Shown here piece after piece: positions 29,444-42,400 of a DNA stretch of 60,000 nt; position 1 is the stretch's first letter; the number at the start of each line of letters is the position of its first letter. A model generated the notes under the pieces. The model did not search any database. It was not told the DNA's origin and saw only the letters and a list, made by a program, of their open reading frames with translations. Where the stretch lies: the NCBI RefSeq assembly GCF_964355755.1, contig NC_092670.1, forward strand, positions 16,927,201-16,987,200, in the 5' to 3' direction. This stretch comes from Antedon mediterranea. Lineage: Eukaryota > Echinodermata > Crinoidea > Comatulida > Antedonidae. Both the position numbers and the translations under genes were made by a program.

Positions 29444-32400
29444 TACTGTTAGGGACGGGGGAGGTGGTACATCAATCAGAGCACCGTATTATTATATGTA
29501 TTGGGAATCGATATAGATCTGATATTTAGGGGACATTGTAGAAAAAAAAAGGTCAGACCAGACTAGTGACAGTTATTGAATTAAGCCTAATTATTTCAAA
29601 TAGAAGATTGGCCTATATTAATATCATTAGAATTAAAAGAGGGAGAGTGGGTAGGCCGACCGATTACCCCTCTAAATTTCGGAATACAATAATCAAAGAT
29701 CATTATAAGTTATCATTAAGTTCAGTAACTAATTTCATATTGTTAGAGACTCCACCACAGATATCCCAACACACCTGCGAATCCCCACTTGTCACCCTGA
29801 AATAAAGCACTAATACTAATACTAGACTTTGTACTAAGACTTTGAATACAGAAATTATCTATCCAAACAATTCAACGAGGGAATATAACAATGATAAAGT
29901 GTTATCATCCACCTCTCTGCAAAATAATTTCATTATGATATATCGATGTTTCCGCTTGGTCGTCAAAAACAGTTTCCTACTGTTTGATCCCTCGTTCAAA
30001 TATAGCACAACCACAGAATACAAAATAATGCCTGTATCCGTTCTCCAACACTATTTTAACTATTCAAATGTTTATTCCGAACTACCAATTGGCGACCGAT
30101 ACCTACCAGTCCGGGGGGTTGTTTTTTATCTACTCGTCGTTGGATTAAAGAAAATTTAGATTCCTTGTTTTTGAGTCACGCTTCGTTGATCGCTATTGAG
30201 TTCATTATACATCGTTCATTTTCCGTTTTCATCATGGAAAAGATTCAGCACTTTTAAAATTCGTTATTGCGATTTAAAAAATGTGGATTTATATATTCTT
30301 TTTGTTGAAAAATTTTGAAGGATGCTAGATACATACCCGGATGAAATGAAGATTCATAAAAGGATATTATGCCAACTTAAATTAGTTTGCTACCACATGA
30401 TGGTGGAATCACCATGGTTATCTGTGAAGGACGCTTACTACTGATGTTGGTTTATAAATTTATCTTCACGATTATCATTATCATCAAGAAGAAGATAACA
30501 TGTTGGTGAATCTTGTCTATTTCAATAAATATGTGGAATTATTTATTTCCGATAAATTTGGGCATTTTGTTTGGATTAGGCTTACATGTCATGTCATAGC
30601 GTGCTCTACACCTGTCGGCTTGCCTGACAGCCATACTTTGATTGATGACGTCAAAATGTCAATCATCACATCGCTAATTAAGGAGATATTTAATTGGAAA
30701 TTGGAAAGTATACATGACGAGATCATACCAATGTTCCTTTGGAATAATGCTATATTGATTAAAAGGTATGTGACGTATCATCAATAATTTTTGTATTTGT
30801 TGAGTCATAAATACACGTGTAGGCTAGATAGAGTAGATAAATGTATTTAGTATTTACTTGACAAGTATATTAAATATAAAATGCATGCAATAACATATAA
30901 CACAAGCACCACTATATTACAATTTTAGATGATAACCTGATCTATATTTACTTTTTCACTTTTTAAGTAAAAGTGCTACGGTACCGTACCTGTTATATTA
31001 GTAGTGTGATACAGTATTAATAATTATTATTATTTTTAGAATAAAAAAATATCAATTCGAGATAATAAACCTATTTAAAGAAAAATAAACATAAATGAAT
31101 ATAATGCTGGGAAAGATAACAAATTGGCATTTAAAAATAAAAAATGTTATCAGCTTAAAAAAGGATACAGCAATGCGTGTGTTAAAGTATGCTTTATCAA
31201 TGGTCTATTATTCTTCGAGGGGGCCTAACTGCGTTCCTAAGCGTCTACGAAGCATACTTATAATCGCATCACCACAAGGATGTCCCGTAACAAAATCTAT
31301 TAATAGAATCAACCGCATGCTGCTCCGGTCATTTCCGAACGACGATTCGGGTACACTTTGAATATTTAAAAGTTCGTATACCCTAACCCTTTATATTATG
31401 GTAATTGCATGCCAGGTAATATCATATTAGAATGATAATATATTGAAGAGAGAATTGCACATTGTTAAAATGAGGCAAAAATCTAACAATCGACTTATTT
31501 TGTTCCAAAAACCAGGAACACTGCAGAAACGCAATAGTCTATACATTTTACGAAGAGCTTTTAATTCGGTATTTTAACTATTTTTGCAATAGTGTGTACG
31601 GTTTTAAATGTATTTTTAATATTACAGTGTTAAAAATGAATGTATTTTAATCATATCAGGAGGAAGATAAATTGTCGAAAACGATCGTCTTTACATTTTC
31701 GACGAATAAGGTGCCTATAATAACACTAGTTCGGGTTTTTTAAAAAACAAATTTGCGGAAAACGCGTTCCAATGTAGGATTTATAATACTTTATAAATCA
31801 TCTATTCATTAATTTATTTATATTTGATCTTAACATTATTACGTCGTAGTTGTTAATTGAGAATTACATATTTATACCCTTTCTCGTTCGTGCATAATTC
31901 TTCCAGCTGTGTGTTTCCATGCCAACGTTGTTGTACGTTACAGTCTCCATTAGCGGGATTTTTGTCGTCCTGGGGGTAATTTGTGTGCCAATAAAATGCT
32001 GTTTTGTGAGATATTATGACAGGTTGTCGTCACGTTCTATGAAATATCGTTGTTAACAAGCAGCGTCAAGCGATTTGAATTGAATGTCCGATATCCGATT
32101 CCCTGAACGGATTTCTCTGAACAGATTCCAAAAATGTCAAATGATTTGATATTAATAAACACGATTGATAATCACGGCTATTTATGCTTAACGTATTTAT
32201 TAGACATACGAGTACCTGCGGGAGGGTGGAGGGTGGGGGGGAGAAGATTAGGACGTCACAACACCAGTACGTGATCACGTGTTTGGTATATTATGCAATA
32301 TGCGTATACATCATAATAGAGTGTAAATTTATTTTCAATTCAATCAATTCATCGACATTTTTATTCCATAATCAAAATAAAAACATATACAAATACAATA

Positions 32401-32532
32401 CAAATAATAAGATAATGGAATGGGATACAAAATAAGCACAAGTGCTTTAAGCATGTAACCCTAACAAAAAGATCAAACAATTAGTACAAACAAAAAGAAC
32501 AAACCAAAATAACATAATGTGATTTACTTAAC

Positions 32533-33045
32533 TTAAATATTTCTATTGTTATAATATTGCTTTAATCTCTGTTTAAACAAACTTAAAGTGGGGGATTGTT
32601 TTATATAGTCTGTTAAATTGTTCCAAATATGTGTTCCTTGGTAGGAAATACATTGCTGTCCGACTTTGGTGCGTTTTAGTTGTGGACAGTAGTTTGACCT
32701 GTTTCTAGTTGAGTAATTATGGAATGAGGCAGATGTACTAAATAAGTTATTAAATGATTCAGGTAATAGATTATGTTTATATTGATACATAAATATAGCA
32801 GTGTGTTTCGTATAAAGGTCAAAAATATTTAATGTTTGGGTTGAAATAAAAAGTGGATGAGAAGGATGCATAAAATGAACATGACAAATATTTCTAAGTG
32901 CTTTTTTCTGGAGAATATGTATACGGTTTAAGTTTGTAGCAGAAGTAGCACCCCATACTGTGATAGCATACGTTATTCTAGGTAATATAAGTGCATTGTA
33001 TACCGTTAACAAGATTTTGTTTAATATACTCGGGCTCGGGTAATT
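32533..33045 (-). pseudogene. 5'-truncated LINE: C-terminal part of reverse-transcriptase ORF
   Basis: A 159-codon frame resembles the C-terminus of non-LTR retrotransposon ORF2 proteins: ALILPRITYAITVWG, LQKKALRNICHVHF, a TRNRSNYCPQ 'Y-x-TR' type motif, GTHIWNNLTDYIK and LFKQRLKQYY. The RT core, endonuclease and upstream ORF are absent. The left-over begins abruptly next to an ATTC microsatellite, so it is a dead insertion. Confidence 0.85.
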
Positions 33046-33049
33046 ATCA

Positions 33050-33120
33050 TTAATTCATTCATTCATTCATTCATTCGTTCGTTCGTTCGTTCGTTCGTGC
33101 GTTCGTTCATTCGTTCATTT
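33050..33120. repeat. ATTC/GTTC microsatellite
   Basis: About 16 tetranucleotide units: TTCA-type followed by TTCG-type repeats, next to the LINE remnant. Confidence 0.95.
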
Positions 33121-33639
33121 CTCTTTATTTCGGCTTACTTCATCCATAGTAGGCCTATAGACCCAATGGGTGCGGCGTTTTAACGGTTGGTTGATTGATT
33201 GAATACATCTGTAAAATCGTAGGAACCAATTATGTTTTGAACTTGTAGTAAATTATTACATGAACATTTAATATGAGAAGACGTGGTGATGTAAAGGTTT
33301 ACCTTTTTAGAAACATTTAAACATGGTTTGATTGTGTTTTAGGCATCAGTGTATGAGAGGGCGTATTTGTGTATGATTTTGTAGCGCCGTTGCGTTCCGT
33401 TGGTGGCCAACGCGATGTCTTTTTGGAAGTAAAGTTACTTTATACCATCCAAATAACTTTCTAATAATAACACAAGAATTAGAGAGGCGTACATTATTCG
33501 AATAAGACACGTGCCGGCTCAGTAAATTATTGGTAGTTTAATTTGCTCTTTAAAACAATTCTCGTTATTAAACTTCACAATAGTAAGCCTATATGAAGCC
33601 TTGGTATAATTAAGTTTTCATAATTGTTTTAATTGTTAT

Positions 33640-33803
33640 GAAATGGGTAATAATTTATGTATTTTTCTTGTATATGGTTTTATCTTAACTGTTTGTATTG
33701 TATGGAGTGAGTGCAGAATCTGTTTGGGCGTTAGCCTATTCTCATTCCTGGTTATTTTTACATTGATGACCGAATAAATATTATTATTATTATTATTTTA
33801 ACC
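33640..33803 (+). repeat. Probable LINE 3' tail ending in ATT microsatellite
   Basis: Ends GACCGAATAAATATTATTATTATTATT, typical of truncated LINE 3' ends. Similar but not identical tails occur at about 9960-10070 and 45650-45810. Identity of the parent element is unknown. Confidence 0.35.
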
Positions 33804-35945
33804 GTATGTTTAGTTGTTCTTACAGGTGCCATTATTCTTTGTTATTAAACCCTAAAAACCTTATGCGAAACATTCAGATATAATATTATCATAATGTAAA
33901 AGTATATTGCAAGATTTGAAATTTAAAACGATATCCAATTTAGCTTTAATTAAGTTTAACGTTAACAATTGTATTTTTTAATTGTATTTCACATTTCAAA
34001 TTCTTGCTGCAATTTGCTTTCGACAAGTTAAAAAAACGCAATACCACCCTCTATAAATACAGTAACGTTATTAGCTATAGGTGGCGCTATTAAACATATT
34101 GTTTTTGTCAGGAGGAGGTGTCAGCAGGGTTTGGAAACTTGCATTTATACAGTCACTTTTTATTGTTTATTTAATTGTTCTAACATTTTTTTTTTTGATT
34201 AGATATATACTAATATTATTGTTTTGTAGCAATAATTTTTTTGTCTCTAATAAATCGTTCTGTTCCCATATGCCCATCATACTCCCATCTTATATTAAAA
34301 CAAAAGTTGATGATAAATTTGTCAGAATCTGAAATGTGTGACTTATGTCGCCCTCTATATATCACCAAAGTTTCTCACGTCACGTGTCGCGCCCAATCAG
34401 ACGACAACTTAGATTTAGCCCACGGCGAATTGTTTTTGAATTTTGGTAGGAAAAATAAGATCAATTTTCATTTATATTTTCACAATTTTCACCAATTTTA
34501 ATATGCATTATTGTCTCTAGACTATGTTTCTTATAAAAAATGTATAATAATCTCTTCAGGTTTAACTATAATTAAGCACCCACACTAATCACTTTTGCAC
34601 CACTCTCACGAACTAACTCACTTCAGCAGGTAAGGTCACAGTCCAGCACGTCTGCTGGTCTCTGAGGCTTTCAACTAGCCTAGAATAATAAATAAATAGT
34701 ATACAGTCATGAATCATAGAAATTATGTTAGGCCTATCCGTTAATAATAATGTTTAAGCCTTTTAAAATATCTTTATACTTTTCTCCATGAATAAATAGT
34801 TTAAAGAGAATTTTATAAATGTATTGGTTGATAACACTAGTTATTTTGACCAGTCTTCCCCCTTACCCCTCCTATTTGAAAGCTGGTTCCCACCTTCATG
34901 TGAAATTAGGCTATCTATCATCTTTGTTTTTGCAGGAAATAAACGCGAATATTTTAATTATCTTGAGTTTATATATTTTACGAAACATGACCTCCATACA
35001 TAATTGTAATGCACTAGGCCTAGGCCTGCATTATGACTGTCTAAGCTGCCACATACATATGACCCGCCAACCTTGAGTTGATGTGAAATGTATTGGTGCT
35101 GATGAAAAACCATGTAGGCCTAATACATTGTTTCTGGCTCTACATCCTAAATATCATTCTTAAAAATTATTATTAATCCAAATTTGAAGAAAACATTTTA
35201 CTCTGAGAAACACCTATTGTAAATTGATTTAACTTGCATAGAAGTGGAAAGGGGCACCTTAAAGGAAGTACATGTGAGAATGTTCAATGATATAAGTAAG
35301 TGGCCCCTAATGTAATTAAGTATTTAAGATTCTAAAGTTGACGTTAATTCATGAATATTCTATACAAGATCGCAATGTAACATAAACCACAAAATGACCG
35401 ACTTGTTTTGAAATCATAGCCCTTGCCCTTAGTTGGAGTAGTAAGAATTTGAAATAAACAGTTATACAAACACTGTTGATCAAATGAAAATCTTGCAACC
35501 ATAGTGGACTACTCAAATTTCATGCACCTAATGACTCAACTGTGGTTGCTATGGATGGGACAGGTTGCTATGCAGCTGTTTAGGAGTGGAGATGACAGCA
35601 GGTAGTTGTTGAGTGGTCTCATGAATATCTACAAAAAAAAGTGAAATAGAATGTGTAGGATAAAAATTTAATAGGTTTTATGTAACAAGAATGTAATTTA
35701 CATTCACGTTTCTATTTATAATAAACAATATTTTCAAATGTTTTCCAGCAATATTGATGGATAATGAACCTGTTGCACAACTAAACTTTAGCCTACAAAT
35801 CATGTCTTATTTTGATTTTGAATACTGAATACAGAAATGCTTAATGAAATAAAAATAGAAATTCATCTTAAAGATTGGCAAATAATTAGTACGATAAAAA
35901 ACATATTAAATATAAAATTCACCTCCTTGATGATAAGTTTTTCTT

Positions 35946-36280
35946 CGGGTGTCTCGAAAACAGAGACCAGAGACCCAGGGTCTCTGTTTTCGAGAAAATC
36001 TCGAAAACAGAGACCCCCACTAAAACGTCTCAATATTACGTTATATAGGGGGTCTCTGTTTTCGAGATCTCGAAAACAGAGACCCCCACTAAAACGTCTC
36101 AATATTATGTTATATAGGGGGTCTCTGTTTTCGAGATCTCAAAAACAGAGACCCCCTATATAACGTAATATTGAGACGTTTTAGTGGGGGTCTCTGTTTT
36201 CGAGATTTTCTCGAAAACAGAGACCCTGGGTCTCGGGTCTCTGGTCTCTGTTTTCGAGGTCTCTGTTTTCGAGACACCCG
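35946..36280. repeat. Three 69-bp TIR units (two direct, one inverted) inside a larger palindrome
   Basis: Units 35999-36067, 36068-36136 and 36137-36205 abut exactly. Each has TIRs TCTCGAAAACAGAGACCCCC and inner CACTAAAACGTCTCAATATT; the third is inverted. The cluster is flanked by inverted sequences GGGTGTCTCGAAAACAGAGA on each side. Units 1 and 2 differ by about one base (ACG/ATG). Confidence 0.95.
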
Positions 36281-36468
36281 TTTTTCTTCTATTCATTTTT
36301 CTTCATTGGTGCTCTTGACACCTTTTTCTCGTTACCCAAAATTAGTTTACCAAAAAACACATGTAATTTCTAGACATAACCCGAGACATAATAACTAAAA
36401 CTTGTTTTAATATGAAATTTTAAATATTCTATTAAATGTAATTATATTATTTTTCAGTTATCTTTCAG

Positions 36469-39400
36469 GATGCTGTACAGGACTTCTTTATTAAACCATG
36501 GTAAGTAAAAGCATAAATAAACAGGTTCATTTATGAATTGATATCACATCATTGTACAGTACAAATTTAAACACTAGTGAAAACTATAACAATTGTTTGT
36601 TTTATTAAAAGAAAAAGATACATATACCATATACTGTACATGGTTATCAAATCATATTGATTGAAATATATATTTATACTGGGTAACCTCTTCAGTCAAA
36701 GACTGGTCTCCCAGAGGGCCCAGTTGGTGATCAGTGGCTGTGATGTACTAATACACCGGGGTAACCCCCTACTCGTCTAGAAAGATATCCAATATATTAC
36801 CATAAAATGGAATAAACAGTTTAAAAACCGCTAAATCTATATTTATTTTTAGAAAAAAAATTAAAAGGTTTTATATAATTTTAAATTATTAATAACACTT
36901 TTTGTTGTTGCTTTGTAGTTTGTTGTGCTTTGATAATGATGTACAGTGTATTTATCTTTTTCTTGTAATAAAACACACCTAAATTATTTACAGATATGGT
37001 TTTTCATTTTCAGTTCATTTCAAGAATATTTATTAATTTCAATAGTGGCAAAATAACAATAATATTCATAGTATAATTAAAACAAGTTTCTTGTCACATG
37101 CAAGATTGCAAAGAAAAATTTCATTATCATATCCAATACATTACCATAAAACTGTGATAACTTTATTCAGTTTGCTCTAAAGCCTCTGTCTCAATATTAC
37201 ATCAGTAAGTCTGACTTAATCACACGTTAAGAATGGAACATGTCAGAATTGCCGAGTTTAGGATTAATGACTTCTGTTTTGACTATATAAATTGTAGAGG
37301 AAGCTAGTTTTCATATTATGCCTACCACATGTTCTTTTGGTTACTTCATCTCCTTTGAGAGTGGCTATCATATTTGATTGATTATTACCTGAGTTTTTGA
37401 AGGTTGTTTAGGGAGTTCTAGTTTATGATTAATCTAACATAGTTTTTTTTGTTTAATGGTTTTTGGTATTAAAACGCCTTCTGCTGGTGTGATACATATA
37501 CCAGTTGCAGAGGTGTAGAATCCCATGAGACATATGCGTCATGTTTACCCTAGTCTTCTAACCCCTTTTTATAATCATTGAGGTAACATTATGATGAGAA
37601 AATATCCCAAAGTTCACTCGATTATTATTTTATTTTTACACTGTTAATGCGTCATGTTTGCGTGGTCAATTTACGTTGATTTTAATAATAGAAGTCATAA
37701 ACTAGTTATTTTAAATATTAAACATTCCTAAGTTTACAAGGATAGACGACTATGGTTTATGTTATATTCATTCCCAAAGAAACTCTATTTCTATGTCGAT
37801 AGTAGCAGAACTTCTATTAGAGGACACCCAATGGGGTAACGACTATGAGAGCTTAAATCGACCCCGGAACATGAGCTATGCAATGCAATTACCCAGCATA
37901 AGATCACTAAAGTAAATCAAGGGCCTTCCCCCTGCATTACACCACTGGGGAGACCTTCAGGACCTAACAAAGTTTCCCCTTATAAGGCTGTCCTTGAATA
38001 GAGATGTCCCAAAGGAGGGTTTACTGCATTTTTATGTAATTGTAATGTATAAAAACATTTCATGTCAGAAAACCATTTTTATTAACTGATATGTTTAATT
38101 TTTGTATGTAAATTTTGGTAAAACACTAAAATGTTATTGGAGTTACACAAAATTATGGAGTCAAAACACAATTATGGAGTTGTTGTGAAGTTATGATAGT
38201 TCCTTTTTGAACAATTATGCAATAATGTTATAGACACCTGTGAATATAGGAATTTAACAGTATTCAAATTGATAAAATGAGTATACTGCCCTCTTGTATT
38301 TGTTGTGGTGAGTTGACCTGAAGATATTATATTGCATAAAGTAATAAGTGACCAAACTGAGTTTGGTGTTGAATTCTATGTTGAATGAAATTAGAGAGAT
38401 AGCCACCATCACTGACAATTCTTTATGTTTTTTGTAACAAATTGTTCAGACAAAAAGTGATTAAAACTAGACTAGTATTAAAAAGTAATAAAAACTCCTT
38501 TATTTGTTCAAAATACAGATATACTGGTACTAAAACAGTTCTTAGTTGCCAAATCATTGTTACATTAATAAGTGAGCATTTTTTCGCTTTCATGCAATAC
38601 AAAAAATTGCTATTAAGTTGTTTTTTTTAAAGAGGGGGGTTAAAAGGACTAGAATATCCCTTTAAAAAATGTACTTTACTATAATCTCTTAACATTTCTA
38701 TTTCAAAATTGCATAATTTGAAACCTAACTTGTGATCAACATGTGTTACATCTTTGCATTAGTTTTGTGATGTCAATGAAACTAAACTTAAACTAACAAT
38801 AACACCCTATTCCTCAGAGATACAAACTTTGTTAGTTTCAGTTCCGCACATCTACTTCATCCATAAAGTTACATAAACAAAAATGTAACAGTTGTATATT
38901 AATATACAGTGTACAATATATTATACAGTAGAATTCCTCTTTTTGGACACCCCTATTTAAGCTTGGTTCCCACTAGAACGTAACGCAAGGACGTAAACGC
39001 AACGCAAGCGTTTTAACCAATGACAAGCGAAGTTATAAACAGTTAGCAATCACAAGCGAATAAGCCATCGCTTGTGATTGGTCAATTCACTTGCGTTGCG
39101 TTACGTCAGTTGTGTTGCGTCGCTAGTGGGAACCACGCTTAAGAGAACACTTTCCAGTGGAATGAATTGCACTATAGCCAACCCATATTCAGGTGACACT
39201 TTGTTTGGACCTGAGGTGTCCCCTTAATGGGGTGGGGGTGGGGATGGGTCTACTGGAATGTGCAATATAATAGTGTACAATATTATATGGTACAGTTATT
39301 GAGCTAATTTTCGACAGCAACAAAACCAAAACATGACCACACCCCATCCATCCACTTCCAAAGTAGAGAGGGGATGGGGTGTGGTGGGGAAGGTGATTTG

Positions 39401-42400
39401 CAGTTTTAAAGTGTCTAGACTCTCATACCTGTCTCTAGTGGATTAAATGTGTATGTAATTGATGGTTAAAATCTGGTAGAAGATTACATGATATTTCTTG
39501 GAAGACCAATAGAAATGAATGAATTCCAGGATGTTTAGTTTGAATATGTCCTGTGATCACCACATAAAAGGATACAGTGGTGTATATAATGGAATTTGAG
39601 ACCTTGATAAATGCCATTAAGTCACTGTTTAAATTATTGCGTACCTGTCAACTCTATGCGTTTCCTGAAGTCTTTAAAATCAATACTTAATCATTATGTT
39701 GACAATATACCAAATGTAGTTAAATTATTGGCAATGGTATCCTTAAACAAGTGTTGGCAAGATCATATGTGTTTGAAATATTGACTGAGCTCTTTACAGC
39801 TCTATGAGTATGACCAACAAGAAGCTAAGCCCGAATCTGCATTGTGTCACTTTTATCGTCCAACTTTGCCACTCACCAACAGTACAGAGAACATCATCAA
39901 ACCTGTAATTAATTAAATGTCACAAAAATAGGAACCTCAGTCCCCACAGGGATCTGGATATAAGTGCACGGCCCCAGCTAATAAGTTGATCTGGGCCTCC
40001 GTAATTAATTGATAAAAAGTAGGACTTACAATAATGGAAAATACATATTAAATGTTTACTCCTTGATTTCAAATGTGATTTTCTGGGATAACCCAACCCA
40101 ATCCATTGTTCATTAAACCCACCTTCAAGTTCATTACATAATATCCATGGACCACAAACTGTATTTACATCATTTTGTCCCAAGGTTACAAGTATATGAG
40201 TCAAAAGCAATTTACGATGTTTACAACTTGTGGTGTATAACTACTTCAGAATATTTACAACTCATTTTCCTGTTGTTTTAAAAGCTTTACTCACAGGTAA
40301 CTATTTCTATCATGCCTACAGGCAGATCCAGGGAAAACAAAGGGATTGGAGAAGAATGGGGAGTTTAAAACAAAGGGGGGGGGGGGGGGCTGTGGGGAAG
40401 AAAGGCAGGGGAGGGATGGGGAATGCCAGATCCAGGTAGGGGTAAAATAAAGGGAGGGATAGGGGAGGGGCCATGCCAGATCCAGGTAGAGAAAAACAAT
40501 AAAGGGAGGAGAGGAGGGCTGTAGGTGGGGATTATGTTGTGAAAAAAAAAGAAAGTAAATGAAGTGCTGCTAACCCTATGTCCTATGACAACTGTATAAA
40601 TCCTTTTATCATTTTATCATATTTAATCATTAGCCCTGACAAAGGAAATAGGAAGGAGTTTTCCAAAAACTTAGCATGTCTGCCTGATTTATTTTATAGT
40701 TTTTATTTACATATTTGCTTATCTTATCTGTATCTCCATTTTCAATTAAATTGCCTTTGAATTTAATTTCTTTAACATATACTTAGTATAATATTATAAC
40801 TATAACAGTATTACAAATTCAAATTAATCCTCATCAACAAAATATTTTGTTATTCTTGATGATCTTTGAATGCAATTTTTCTTAAAATCGCAGAACCATG
40901 TCTCTGTCAACACTTTCATGTTTTAAACTGAAGTTTAAGTTGATTTATTTGCCTTTACAATTCCATAACATGACATACCTAAAAAGCATAGCGTGTTATC
41001 AAGCCAGAAATATAACACTTCTACGGTTCATGCTATCACCTAAGACCCCAAGACATTATGCTATTTTCCCTTAATATTTCACAATTCAACATTCCAATTT
41101 TTGCTTTTTTTCACACCGGAACCAGAAAATGAGAAAATTCTAGGAATATCTAATTTTCAGACATGCATTTTAACTATTATAACTCATTTATACCAAGGGT
41201 ACAAATATTTTTAGAATACTGTAATAATAACAGTATTATGGAATTATTATTTTATCCATTTGTATGAATGATATCTCCTCCTTCATACCGGAACCAAAAA
41301 AAAAAGGAAGTTTATCTGGCGATATCTAAATTTCAGACATGCATTTTAACCATTATAAGTTCATTCATACTGAGGCTACAACTTTGTTTGATAATAATAA
41401 CAGGACTGATTTATTATTTATCCATCTGTATGGACGATGATCTCATCGTTTATGGCATGCCCATAATTTGAAAGAAAAATGAAAAATAATTAAATGTCAA
41501 TTTGTGGTAATTACCATTTAAACCATTTTATTATATTCCTATCAGACATTTTAAATCCTTTAAAGTACTGGATACTATGAAAGGGAAGTGGCCAAGATGG
41601 ACATACAATTTAAAGTTATCCTTCTTATTGTAGTGATTTGTTAGGTTGACCTTAACTAGATAGAATATTAACCACACTTTGAGACTAGATAAATCCAGTG
41701 GTGTGAATCTCAGGGCATTAACTCATCAAAAATATTTCAATCTTTTCAAATGATACAAGCAGATTTAATACTATATCAGATTTAGAATGTAATTCTTAAA
41801 AAAAAAAAAAGTTTAGAAAGTTGGTTTAAAGGTTCTTAGTTCTGGCTATCAATATTTTTGTTTTAGATTGTTAATTTTCCTTAAGATGAATTATTGTTCC
41901 TTTTGTTTTATGTTATTACCTTAAAATGTCCACATCCAGCAAGACCAATTTGAGGTACCACTTTTCCCAGGTTTTAAACTTTAACTACTACACTATGACT
42001 CTTTGCCTACTAACAGTCATAAACACTTGACGAGGCAGTAGACAACATTTATTTATGCTTTTATTGATCCTCTTTAAGAGATGTAGAATAGGACCTACTA
42101 TTTTATTTCTTTCATTCATAATTTATATGAAATGTATCTAAAACAGTTTTTAGATGTCAATAAGCTTACAGCATTTTTATTAAAATGATTTTTTACTTAT
42201 TGTTAAACTAATAAACAATATCATTTATTCAGTAAGAATAATTATTAAGAATTGAAAAATGTGTGTATTTACAGTATTCTAAGTGGCCTACTACTAACAT
42301 TAACGATTGCAGAAATTAAGTGTGCGTGAAAATATCTTTCATTACTTAAAGTCAGTGCACTTAATTAACTTTGAAATCAAGAACAAAATACGCCAAAGTC

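Larger units (their letters stand above)
28761..36468. other. Gene-poor region
   Basis: No conserved exon recognised. It holds the TIR element at 29004-29443, a LINE remnant at 32533-33045, an ATTC/GTTC microsatellite and the palindromic cluster at 35946-36280. ORFs near 29842-30159 and 31095-31361 have no recognisable features. Confidence 0.5.

Noticed and set aside
35837-36398. ORFs of 108, 79 and 75 codons with repeated GGLCFRD-type motifs
   Set aside because: Shadows of the 69-bp inverted-repeat units; open because of their sequence composition.
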